This document shows, piece by piece, positions 8,863 to 16,905 of a stretch of 47,491 bases of DNA (its first letter is position 1; the number at the start of each line of letters is the position of its first letter). Where the stretch lies: positions 1,211 to 48,701 of the forward strand of contig JAUNVJ010000007.1 in NCBI GenBank assembly GCA_030537695.1, in the 5' to 3' direction. The notes beneath the pieces were generated by a model, which saw only the letters and a program-made list of their open reading frames with translations, was not told where the DNA came from and did not search any database. Origin of the DNA: Tissierellia bacterium. Its GTDB lineage: Bacteria > Bacillota_A > Clostridia > Tissierellales > Peptoniphilaceae. Both the position numbers and the translations under genes were made by a program.

Positions 8863-9903
8863 TTATTTATTATACTCTTCACACATTTCAAATAAGTCCT
8901 TGCCAAATTCTTCTTCGTATTTATCATACATCGGTTGCAAAGCATCACGAAAAGCTTTTTTCTGTGCTTCTTCTAAAATATTTACTTCTAATCCACCTTC
9001 ATCACTTAATTTTTTTATAGCAACTTCGTTATCTTTAAGTTCCATCTCACGCTGTGCTTTTACATAGTTTATCGCTTCTTCAGTCATAATTTTTTGCTCT
9101 TCCGGAGAAAGGGAATTAAATTTTTCTTGATTTATGATAAATGCTATGAAATTATGCACATGCTCATCTACTGTCAAATATTTTTGAACTTCATGAAATT
9201 TACTGGCATATATTAAAGTAGGAGGGTTTTCTTGTGCATCTACTGTACCTTGTTGTAGACCTGTATATAATTCAGTAAAACTCATCGGAGTTGGATTTGC
9301 TCCTAAAGTTTTATAGTAATCAATAAAAATCGGACTTTCCATAACTCGCATTTTAACATCTTCCAAATCGTCGGGGGCTACGATTGCTCCTGTATTTGTC
9401 GTCGTGCTCCTAGGACCATTGTAAATATATCCTAGATTGTGAATACCCTGTTTGTCTAATTCCTTATTAAAATATTCGCCGACCTTTCCATCCATAGCGC
9501 TAAAAGCACTTTGAGAATCTTTAAACATATAGGGCATATCCAAAATTCCAAAAGTTTCTGTATAGGCGGTTAAAACAGAAGTTGAGGGTAAAGCAGCATC
9601 CAATGTACCCATGGAAACGGATTCCGTCAATTGAACGTCTCCCCCAAGAGATCCATTAGGATAAATTTCTACTTTTACAGATCCGTCAGTACGCTCTTCC
9701 ACATTTTTAGCAAAATCCAAAAGTGCTTTATGAGTCGAACGATCCTCCGGCTCTACATGGCCGATTTTTATTGTTTTTTGATCCGTCGATTCTACTTCTC
9801 CTGAATTTACCGTATTGTTGTTCTCATTGACTTCTTTTTTATCACCACAAGCTGTTAAAAATAGAACGAAGATTACTATTAATATTATTGATTTTAATTT
9901 CAT
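8863..9903 (-). CDS. dctP: TRAP transporter solute-binding lipoprotein (DctP family)
   Basis: A 346-residue extracytoplasmic binding protein. The N-terminus is a lipoprotein signal peptide ending in the lipobox LTAC with the lipidated cysteine at residue 19. The mature part shows the DctP fold signature: KIGHVEPEDRSTHKALLDFAKNVEERT, the PNGSLGGDVQLTESVSMGT stretch, and GLQQGTVDAQENPP. Its conserved arginine is likely R166 or R172 in the VKMRVMES area. That region in related proteins clamps a carboxylate, so an organic acid ligand is expected. AGGAGGG precedes the ATG at 9903. It follows the small aconitase X gene by 10 bases, tying the transporter to that enzyme. Confidence 0.95.
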   Translation of the reverse strand: MKLKSIILIVIFVLFLTACGDKKEVNENNNTVNSGEVESTDQKTIKIGHVEPEDRSTHKALLDFAKNVEERTDGSVKVEIYPNGSLGGDVQLTESVSMGTLDAALPSTSVLTAYTETFGILDMPYMFKDSQSAFSAMDGKVGEYFNKELDKQGIHNLGYIYNGPRSTTTNTGAIVAPDDLEDVKMRVMESPIFIDYYKTLGANPTPMSFTELYTGLQQGTVDAQENPPTLIYASKFHEVQKYLTVDEHVHNFIAFIINQEKFNSLSPEEQKIMTEEAINYVKAQREMELKDNEVAIKKLSDEGGLEVNILEEAQKKAFRDALQPMYDKYEEEFGKDLFEMCEEYNK

Positions 9904-9913
9904 ACATTCCCTC

Positions 9914-10321
9914 CTAGTTTAATATTACAATTTCTCCCTTGATTCCATCGATTCGTATCCGATCTCCCTCTTTAATTTCTTCATAAAAAATAGGATCTAC
10001 CTTGTCAACCATAGGGATTTCAAATAAGATAGCACTAGAGACCAATACAGTTTCAGCTCTTTCCACAATCATAGCTAAGGGTTGATTATTATGTTTCATT
10101 AATTGAAATAATCCATCTGCTTGAACGACAGAACTTCCCTTTCCACTGGGAAAGATCAAAATTTTATTTGCCATGGTCCTTCCTTCCAAATCATGGCCCG
10201 ATTCAATCATCGTTCCTGTTTTTGGATCTATTAAATAAAACATAATATCATCCTTGGAGATAATCACTTGACCTTCTACGATTCCATCAGCAATTTTATG
10301 ACATTTATATATTTTCTCCAT
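9914..10321 (-). CDS. aconitase X small (swivel domain) subunit, DUF126 family
   Basis: A 135-residue protein matching the aconitase X swivelling domain (DUF126): the GHDLEGRTMANKILIFPSGKGSSV stretch carries the family's substrate-loop serines, followed by ADGLFQLMKHNNQPLAMIVERAETV and a C-terminal GDRIRIDG. In bacteria the two-gene form works as a heterodimer with the large subunit. Its ATG overlaps the large-subunit stop by one base (TAATG), giving tight translational coupling and equal expression. Known aconitase X activities include cis-3-hydroxy-L-proline dehydratase and archaeal phosphomevalonate dehydratase. The activity here is not proven. Confidence 0.92.
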   Translation of the reverse strand: MEKIYKCHKIADGIVEGQVIISKDDIMFYLIDPKTGTMIESGHDLEGRTMANKILIFPSGKGSSVVQADGLFQLMKHNNQPLAMIVERAETVLVSSAILFEIPMVDKVDPIFYEEIKEGDRIRIDGIKGEIVILN

Positions 10322-11526
10322 TACATCACCTTTCCTGTAATTGCCGATTCAATACAGGAATCTAAATCCCGTATGACAAAATCAATCCCTCTTCTTTTCG
10401 GATAGTACGCACATTTTGGAGATTCTGTCACTCCAACCTTTCCTTTTAAAAATTTCCAACAAGGTTGATCCGGACAAGTATCTTCGACAATATGTGCCCC
10501 TTTTAATTCCAGCTGGTCATAAATCCCCCTACGTACAGCCATTTCTTTAACATGGGAAGAAGTTAAGATCCAAATTTCCTTTTCCAACTGTCTATCACCT
10601 ATTTTCTTCGCAATGTATTCAGTTTCTTTTAAAGTGAAGTGGGGACATCCAAACATTACAAAATCAATTTCTCTATCACCCTTTAATGATATTTCCTCTA
10701 GGATTTCATCAAAATCATCATTTGTAATGATGACTTTTCTTTGAGGTGATTGTCCACCAAAAGCGGTCTCCACATCAGGAGCTTCCGGTGTAAAGCCAAC
10801 GATATGGTACATATCATAAGCTCCGGAAGTGTTGAGTTCCGCTCCTAAGTTTCGAAGAGATTCGGAACTGATGCTTTTCGGCAAATTGACAAATACAGGA
10901 ATTCCATGACCGATTTTTTTACCGCACATTCCCAACATATGATAACTATAATCATTGATCATATCCGCTTGTACATCTACCAAAATAGTCCCTTTCCTAT
11001 TTTCATCAAAAAGTAAACCGTACTCCGGAACATAACCGGTAATGGAAGCAAATAAAGCTGAGTTGGCACCTTCTCGATTGGATCTGGCTCCCCATACGGA
11101 ATTGACATAGGGAGTTGCACTGGATTCGGAGTAGGCAGTAATTTCTCCAAAATTTGGAACATTTGTATCCAGGTATGGAGTGCAGTTATAACTAAGGGTG
11201 GCCCCTAATGCCTTGTACGCCTCATGTGTTCTCTCCATCATCTTATAGTCCTTATTACTAATCATATTCCGATCTTTAAAATAGGATAAACAAAAACCGG
11301 GGTTTACCGTTGGAGAAATTCTACATTTAGCTCCTAAAGATACCATCTTTTCCGCTAACCAAAGATCCGCGTCCTGATTACTTAAAGCGACATGGGCTCT
11401 TGTTATAGGTACCATACGTTTTGCATTGAAAGATTCACCAATCGCCACTTGCACTTTCATAGCTAATTGAGCTCCCTTTGAATATTTTCCATCGAGTAAA
11501 TCCTGTTGATCTTTTGTTAATTTCAT
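10321..11526 (-). CDS. aconitase X catalytic (large) subunit, DUF521 family
   Basis: A 401-residue dehydratase subunit of the aconitase X family, an iron-sulfur enzyme related to aconitase. Candidate cluster and active-site residues are visible in motifs conserved in the family: YNCTPYLDTNVP, SVWGARSNREGANSALFASITGYVPEYG, GKKIGHGIPVF, FGCPHFTLKE, EDTCPDQPCW and a late SPKCAYYPKRRG. The ATG at 11526 follows GGGAGGT. It is the first gene of an operon with the small subunit, a DctPQM transporter and a D-2-hydroxyacid dehydrogenase. The usual partner of cis-3-hydroxyproline dehydratase, a pyrroline-2-carboxylate reductase, is not in the operon. The substrate may therefore be another imported hydroxy acid (inference). 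Confidence 0.93.
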   Translation of the reverse strand: MKLTKDQQDLLDGKYSKGAQLAMKVQVAIGESFNAKRMVPITRAHVALSNQDADLWLAEKMVSLGAKCRISPTVNPGFCLSYFKDRNMISNKDYKMMERTHEAYKALGATLSYNCTPYLDTNVPNFGEITAYSESSATPYVNSVWGARSNREGANSALFASITGYVPEYGLLFDENRKGTILVDVQADMINDYSYHMLGMCGKKIGHGIPVFVNLPKSISSESLRNLGAELNTSGAYDMYHIVGFTPEAPDVETAFGGQSPQRKVIITNDDFDEILEEISLKGDREIDFVMFGCPHFTLKETEYIAKKIGDRQLEKEIWILTSSHVKEMAVRRGIYDQLELKGAHIVEDTCPDQPCWKFLKGKVGVTESPKCAYYPKRRGIDFVIRDLDSCIESAITGKVM

Positions 11527-11590
11527 TCAATTACCTCCCAAGGATTTCCATTCCATCTTTATGTATAAATGAATCTTTCATACCAGTTTT

Positions 11591-11628
11591 TAGTTGTATA
11601 CTTGATGTATACTTCAAGTATACAACTA
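11591..11628. promoter_or_regulatory. triple GTATAC operator upstream of the aconitase X operon
   Basis: A 38-base perfect inverted repeat: arms TAGTTGTATACTTGA (11591-11605) and TCAAGTATACAACTA (11614-11628). The spacer itself holds another GTATAC. The three hexamers begin at 11596, 11607 and 11618, exactly 11 bases apart, so all face one side of the helix. TTGTATACTT-type cores fit the t.GT..AC.a consensus known for FCD-type GntR regulators, and such a regulator is encoded at 11743-12414. The array lies 65 bases upstream of the operon's first codon. Confidence 0.8.
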
Positions 11629-11702
11629 TCCTTTTATCCTGTCAATATTTTTCTTGATCATGCATTGATCAGGTAAACCACTCGTTGAATAAGTTTAAAA
11701 AT

Positions 11703-11738
11703 ATAAAAAAAAGATATAGAAATCTATACCTTTTTTTA
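11703..11738 (-). terminator. terminator of the GntR regulator gene
   Basis: Just after the regulator's stop, the minus strand reads AAAGGTATAGA, a short TTTC loop, then TCTATATCTTT and a T run. It separates the regulator from the aconitase X operon promoter. Confidence 0.65.
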
Positions 11739-11742
11739 AAAA

Positions 11743-12414
11743 TTATAAATTTGTAAAAGCTCGTGTCAATACTTCAAGTGACCAATTCATATGCAATTCC
11801 AATGCTTCCCTTGCATTTTCATAGTCTTTGTTTTCAATGTGATTTAAAATCTCCATATGTTGCAACGAACTTTCTTCAATAGTATCCGTCAAGTAATATG
11901 CATCATGCTGGTATCTCATAATTTGACTAATAATAAATTCCATTATTTTCTTTACATAATTATTATTTGAATTTCGAATAATCAGATCATGAATCTTATA
12001 ATCTAACATCGATACATAATCGGGATCTATATATTCTCTCTGGTGGTAGCTGTCAAGCACTTGTTCGACTTTTCTTTTTAAATCTTCTATTTCATGAAAA
12101 TTTATTCTATGGATTGCACTTTTTAATGCTAAAATTTCAACATCTTTGCGAACTTCATAAATATCTGTAAGATCTTTTATTGATAATCCAATCACGATGG
12201 TGCCAACTCCATCGAGACATTTCACATAGTTTTCTCCCTCCAATTGAGTAAGGGCCTTTTTAACCGGTGTTCTACTCATATTCAACAAGTTTCCAATCGA
12301 TTGCTCCGTAATGATTTCTCCGTCTTTATATTCCCCTCTATTTATTTTATTTTTAATATATTCATAAGCAATTTGCGAAAGAGTCTGTTTTTCTCTTGAT
12401 TTACTCTTTTCCAA
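11743..12414 (-). CDS. GntR family transcriptional regulator, FCD (FadR) subfamily
   Basis: A 223-residue regulator with an N-terminal winged helix (about residues 10-75; EQSIGNLLNMSRTPVKKALTQLE is the recognition region). An all-helical FCD ligand domain follows. Its metal-binding type residues appear in DYKIHDLIIRNSNNNYV and in QHMEILNHIENKDYENA and HMNWSLE. The start I chose is TTG at 12414, six bases after GAGGGA. The in-frame ATG 11 codons upstream (12447) has no ribosome binding site. FCD regulators usually respond to small organic acids. The phased GTATAC operator lies between this gene and the aconitase X operon. A further GTATAC at 12672 sits in its own upstream region, so autoregulation is plausible. 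Confidence 0.9.
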   Translation of the reverse strand: MEKSKSREKQTLSQIAYEYIKNKINRGEYKDGEIITEQSIGNLLNMSRTPVKKALTQLEGENYVKCLDGVGTIVIGLSIKDLTDIYEVRKDVEILALKSAIHRINFHEIEDLKRKVEQVLDSYHQREYIDPDYVSMLDYKIHDLIIRNSNNNYVKKIMEFIISQIMRYQHDAYYLTDTIEESSLQHMEILNHIENKDYENAREALELHMNWSLEVLTRAFTNL

Positions 12415-12777
12415 ATTGGATCCCTCACTTTCTAATCGAAATGGCATTTTGAAAAATACTTATAGGAACGCTCATCCTTTAATATTTTATAAAAATTGTA
12501 AAATAATAACTGGCAAAAATGTTAATATTAAAATATCAATATTTATTTTATTCTATAGACGGAAAAACTTTTGGACTCAATTTACACTTATTTGTTCATC
12601 CCTTTACTTTCCATTTATTCAAAAAAGTCTGCTCTTGATTTTCATCGTCAAATCTCTTGAATCTAATAGAAGTATACACCTTAATAGGAAATAAATCAAT
12701 CCTCCCATCAATGGATAGCAATTTACACTTTCAAAATTCAAGAAAAAAAGATATGATTATATATAGGAGGAATTTTT
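12415..12777. promoter_or_regulatory. divergent promoter region between the GntR and YjiH-like genes
   Basis: Non-coding, AT-rich. It holds one AAGTATACACC element with GTATAC at 12672-12677, similar to the operator halves at 11591-11628, about 100 bases before the YjiH-like gene. TATGAT/TATATA boxes lie just before the AGGAGG of that gene. Nothing else was recognised here. Confidence 0.45.
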
Positions 12778-14082
12778 ATGAAGAAAAAAGCAACTGCACG
12801 ATTTATATTATTTAGTTTGATCGGAATCTTTATGTTTTTTGTTCCGGTTGAATTTATGGATAATAAAACGATTCCATTGGATCATATTGTAACCTTAATT
12901 ACAAGTATTCCCTACTATAAAATCATCTATCCCTTGGTTTTGATTTTTTTCGGCGTTATTTATCCATTTGTCAATAAAACATGGAATGCAACGAGAGTAA
13001 AAACAGTATTTTCGCTTATCAATATTTTAGCCATTCCCTTTGTTATCATGGGTATTTTTCACATCGGTCCAGAAGGACTTTTAGACGATTCAATGATTCC
13101 ATTTATTCTAAACAAAATTGTCGTTTCCGTCTGTACCATTGTCCCTGTAGGCTCGATCTTCTTAGCACTTATTATTTCTTACGGACTTATGGAATTTGTC
13201 GGTGTTTTTATGAGGCCAATTATGAAACCTATCTTTAAAACACCGGGACGTTCTGCCATTGATGCCGTTGCATCTTTTGTCGGTTCCTATTCCATCGCTT
13301 TACTTATCACCAATCGAGTCTACGAAGAAGGAAAATATACAGCGAAAGAATCTTGTATCATCGCAACCGGTTTTTCTACCGTTTCTGCTACATTTATGAT
13401 TATCGTTGCAAAAACCTTAGGTTTTTTAGAAAGTCATTGGGGCATTTATTTTGTCGTTTCCGTATTTGTAACCTTTTTGGTAACGGCTATTACAGCAAGA
13501 CTTTATCCTCTCTCCAAAAAAGAAGATCAATATTATAATAATGTCAAAGGCGATGTGGAACAGGCCATTAAAACCGATAAGTTTAAAACAGCTTTGGGCT
13601 TGGCTCAAGAAACAGCATTAAATGCTCCTGGTTTGTTGGAAAACACAAAAATAAACTTTATAGAAGGCATTAAATTAGTTCTAAATATGGCTCCTTCTTT
13701 AATGGCAATTGGAACTTTAGGATTGATTTTAGCAAAATATACCCCTTTATTTGACATTATCGGTTATATCTTTTATCCCTTTACTTTAATTACAGGAATG
13801 GATAATCCTCTACTGGTGGCAAAAGCTCTTTCCATGAGTATTGCCGAGATGTTTTTACCAGTTGTTCCCGTAGCTGAAACAGGTTTTATTACAAAATTTA
13901 TTGTGGGTGTTACCTGTATTTCTGAAATATTATTTTTCAGTGCGTCCATCCCTTGTATTCTGGCAACTAAAATTCCATTAAAAATTACGGATTATTTAAT
14001 TATTTGGTTTGAACGAGTAGCATTGTCCATTCTAATTACAGCACCCATTTGTTACTTACTATTTAATGTTTTTGGACTATAA
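12778..14082 (+). CDS. YjiH family / nucleoside-recognition ('gate') domain membrane protein
   Basis: A 434-residue membrane protein with about ten to twelve hydrophobic segments. It contains two gate-like repeats, seen as GLMEFVGVFMRPIMKPIFKTPGRSAIDAVASFVGSYS and the second-half NMAPSLMAIGTLGLILAKYTPLFDIIGYIFYPFT. The FVGSYSIALLITNRVYEEGKYTAKE stretch is characteristic of YjiH-like proteins, putative transporters with no settled substrate. AGGAGG precedes the ATG at 12778. It is divergent from the GntR gene and has a likely operator element upstream, so it may be part of the aconitase X regulon, possibly exporting or importing a pathway compound (inference). Confidence 0.85.
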   Translation: MKKKATARFILFSLIGIFMFFVPVEFMDNKTIPLDHIVTLITSIPYYKIIYPLVLIFFGVIYPFVNKTWNATRVKTVFSLINILAIPFVIMGIFHIGPEGLLDDSMIPFILNKIVVSVCTIVPVGSIFLALIISYGLMEFVGVFMRPIMKPIFKTPGRSAIDAVASFVGSYSIALLITNRVYEEGKYTAKESCIIATGFSTVSATFMIIVAKTLGFLESHWGIYFVVSVFVTFLVTAITARLYPLSKKEDQYYNNVKGDVEQAIKTDKFKTALGLAQETALNAPGLLENTKINFIEGIKLVLNMAPSLMAIGTLGLILAKYTPLFDIIGYIFYPFTLITGMDNPLLVAKALSMSIAEMFLPVVPVAETGFITKFIVGVTCISEILFFSASIPCILATKIPLKITDYLIIWFERVALSILITAPICYLLFNVFGL

Positions 14083-14094
14083 TAAAATACAAAT

Positions 14095-14133
14095 GAAAAA
14101 AGAAGCAGGAGAAGATCCTGCCTCTTTTTTCAT
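14095..14133 (+). terminator. rho-independent terminator after the YjiH-like gene
   Basis: GCAGGA, four-to-five-base loop, TCCTGC flanked by A and T runs (CTCTTTTTTC), beginning 13 bases after the stop. Confidence 0.9.
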
Positions 14134-14191
14134 TCATTTTTAAGTACTTACCATATCTACATCAATGAAGGTTTTGGTGACCTATTGTCAA

Positions 14192-14305
14192 TCATTTAAA
14201 TAGTTTCTTTCCGGACTTTTCTAGCATATCCTTTATAATTTCTAAATTTTCAGAGATCAAATTTGCGTGTAAAGAAGGCCCATGTTCACCGTCATGCACA
14301 GTCAC
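14192..14305 (-). pseudogene. decayed coding remnant, family not identified
   Basis: An open stretch of 37 codons reading VTVHDGEHGPSLHANL and ending EKSGKKLFK before TGA. It has no start site and is preceded by stops in all frames. The composition looks like genuine protein, with a histidine near the end as in some alpha/beta hydrolases. Further upstream, around 14340-14600, short coding-looking pieces appear in different frames on the same strand. This is best read as the eroded C-terminus of a lost gene. Confidence 0.4.
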
Positions 14306-14814
14306 TTAAATTACATTTTCCTTTTATAATTTAGCTTGGAGATCTTTGAAAGAATTATAAAATATTTATCTTGATCAGAACTGCTCTTTTCTCTGTCTTT
14401 AAAAAAACTATAATTTCACTACAAATAGCGGAGTTTTTCAATTCTTGATCCTCACAGCTTTAGTACATCCACTCTATTTTTAATATCTCTATATAAATTG
14501 ACCTTTAGTTTCCTAATGTAACAGCTCCGAATAATTATTGACCTATTTTTATACTGGAATTTTTATCACCTTGAATCACCACACTTTTACAATTGCCAAA
14601 AGAACTTTTTCACATAAACTGAAAACCCCATCCTATGCACCAGCCCAATTTCATGTTACTTTCAGTTATATCCTCCATCCTATAAGTACTCCGCTTTTTT
14701 TCAAAAAAGGCCGTTAAAGATGGAAATTACTGTTTAAAAGTTTATCCATCGTCATCATACTCAATTCTTTTTTGGATGACAGAGACCGTAATTATGTCAC
14801 GAATTAAAAGCTCT
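14306..14814. other. non-coding stretch with eroded coding traces
   Basis: No intact frame with a ribosome binding site. Minus-strand fragments such as SVVIQGDKNSSIKIG occur around 14540-14600, interrupted by stops and shifts. This matches a region losing former genes. Confidence 0.4.
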
Positions 14815-15040
14815 CTATTGGTGAATGGTTCTGAAAATAAGCTCAAGAATCGTATCCGATGGAAAGAGCTGGTCTTTAACCCTCTTAAATTTATCCCTTT
14901 TATAATCTTCTTCGTCAACGAAAATAGCAATGCCAGACAAGACTTCTCTTAAAAATCCACTTTCCCACAATACTCATTAACTTTATCCAAGTAAATCCCG
15001 CCATAACTTTTAACATTATAATCAAAGGGAATTGGTGATA
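14815..15040 (-). pseudogene. frameshifted gene remnant, family not identified
   Basis: Minus-strand coding-looking sequence in two frames. Upstream it reads NVKSYGGIYLDKVNEYCGKV, then a shift near 14958, then GFLREVLSGIAIFVDEEDY continuing to FRTIHQ before TAG at 14815-14817. Both parts have the residue composition of a soluble protein and join at a short T run (TTTTT), a common site of indel. There is no start codon with a ribosome binding site. I could not name the family. Confidence 0.4.
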
Positions 15041-15186
15041 ATTATAAATAAATGCCAATGAAGATTCTCTCCAATTATATAAAAGTGAAATTACCGATTC
15101 TCTAGATGGCAGTATTAGGAATATAAATCCGATTACTGAAAATACTACCTTTTAATAAATTCTTTCATTTCATATTGACTTCTTTT

Positions 15187-16905
15187 TTAACTCTTTTGAT
15201 GCTCCAGCATCCTATAAAAAATACCTTTTTTTTGGATCAGTTCTTCAGAATTTCCTTCTTCCATTATTTTTCCTTCTTCAAAGACTAATATTTTATCTGC
15301 ATTCATGATAGTTCTCAATCGGTGGGCAATGACTACTACTGTTTTCTCTTTAATCAAATGAGACAGAGCATTTTGAATCCTCGTTTCACTATCTGCATCA
15401 ACAGAAGCTGTCGACTCATCTAAAAATATAATCGGCGCATCTTTTAAAATTGCTCTGGCAATGGAAATTCGCTGTCGTTCGCCGCCTGAAAGAAGAGCTC
15501 CCCGTTCTCCCACCATGGTTTTATAACCGTCGGGAAGTTTACTTACAAAATCATCCACTTGAGCTATTTTTGCAGCTTTTAATACCTCTGCATCCGTCGC
15601 ATCTTTTTTTCCGATTCGAATATTCTCCATAATCGTATTATTAAAAAGAAGGACGTCTTGGAAAACCATGGAATAATTAGTCAGTAGATAGTCCGGGTCA
15701 AAATCTTGAATATCTTTGCCCCCTAAAGTAATGCGACCCTTCTCCACATCATAAAAGCGAAGCATTAGATTTACTAAGGTGGTTTTTCCGCAACCAGAAT
15801 GTCCCACCAAGGCGGTTACTTCTCCTTGTTTTGCCGTAAAAGAAACACCATTGATCACCGGTTCATCCCCATATGAAAAATACACATCCTTAACTTCAAT
15901 ATCATAATGATCCACTGAAATCTTCTCGCCGGTCATGGTCTGATAATCCAACATTTCTCGCATTCTTTCCGCCGGTATCGTCACATATAAAAACTCCATT
16001 AGAAAAGTCATGGCCCCTTCCATGGGAGTATATAAAATCGTAGTGACAATAATAACATTTAAAAGCATAGGTAAATTTACTCCACCTTTTAAATATTCAC
16101 CAAAGCCTACAATTAATATGGAAAAGATACCCAGTCGGAAGAGAGAAGAGATTGGAGCTAACAACAGGGGATTCATCTTTTCCGACACCAGTTTTTTCTC
16201 TTCTTCTTCTTGCAAGATACGATCAAATTCTCTTAAGGTTTTTTCCGTACGACCATAAGCTCGAATGGGCAGAATATTATCTAAAATTTCTTGAATCTTG
16301 TCACTGACTACCAGCATTTGATTGGCATGGATTTTTTCAACTTTATATTTTTTATCCTTTAAGAGAAAAATCAAGAGCAAAGCAATGGGAAAGGGCCAAA
16401 ACATGGCCAATGCCATCTTCACATTATTAAATGATACGAGTAACACAATGACAATAGTGGATAGAATCGTTCCATAAAATTGCGGTACAGCATGGGAATA
16501 GGCATGCTCCATCTTTTCAACATCCGTCATAATGGTCCGGGTTAAATCCGATAGATCCCGGTGAGCAAAAAAGGAGAGGGGCAATTTTCCAATCTGACGA
16601 GAGATGTCAATTCGATTCTTTGCCGCTTCCGTATAAGTGGTCGTATACACACTGTCATATTGCTTATTATTGGCAAGATATATCAATATAAAAACCACAG
16701 GAACCATAATAAAATATTTTTTAACGGAAATATTCTCTATATTATGCAAAAGATATTTATTGCTTACATCTGTTAGGAAATTAAAAATAATCACCATCGG
16801 TAAAATATTGGAAAGATTCATCAAAGCCGAGTAAATGATGGATTTCCCCATATTTCTTGCACCTTCGGGAGAAAGAACAAATTTATTTTCTAAAAATCGG
16901 TACAT
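15187..16905 (-). CDS. ABC transporter, fused permease/ATPase (second subunit of heterodimer)
   Basis: A 572-residue half-transporter with six membrane helices in residues ~15-310 and a nucleotide-binding domain after ~335. The domain has Walker A GHSGCGKTT, signature LSGGERQR, Walker B IIFLDEST and the H-loop histidine in VIAHRLRT. The gene overlaps the end of the partner half-transporter by 16 bases, with AAGGGGAAGAG before its ATG, so the two are made together and likely form a heterodimer. The pair plus divergent AraC regulator resembles YbtPQ/YbtA or IrtAB loci, where exporter-fold transporters take up iron-siderophores. That function is inferred from arrangement; drug export is the alternative. 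Confidence 0.93.
   Translation of the reverse strand: MYRFLENKFVLSPEGARNMGKSIIYSALMNLSNILPMVIIFNFLTDVSNKYLLHNIENISVKKYFIMVPVVFILIYLANNKQYDSVYTTTYTEAAKNRIDISRQIGKLPLSFFAHRDLSDLTRTIMTDVEKMEHAYSHAVPQFYGTILSTIVIVLLVSFNNVKMALAMFWPFPIALLLIFLLKDKKYKVEKIHANQMLVVSDKIQEILDNILPIRAYGRTEKTLREFDRILQEEEEKKLVSEKMNPLLLAPISSLFRLGIFSILIVGFGEYLKGGVNLPMLLNVIIVTTILYTPMEGAMTFLMEFLYVTIPAERMREMLDYQTMTGEKISVDHYDIEVKDVYFSYGDEPVINGVSFTAKQGEVTALVGHSGCGKTTLVNLMLRFYDVEKGRITLGGKDIQDFDPDYLLTNYSMVFQDVLLFNNTIMENIRIGKKDATDAEVLKAAKIAQVDDFVSKLPDGYKTMVGERGALLSGGERQRISIARAILKDAPIIFLDESTASVDADSETRIQNALSHLIKEKTVVVIAHRLRTIMNADKILVFEEGKIMEEGNSEELIQKKGIFYRMLEHQKS

Noticed and set aside
14742..14930. 62-residue minus-strand frame
   Set aside because: A different frame over the same bases gives a more protein-like sequence interrupted by a shift, so this frame is probably incidental.
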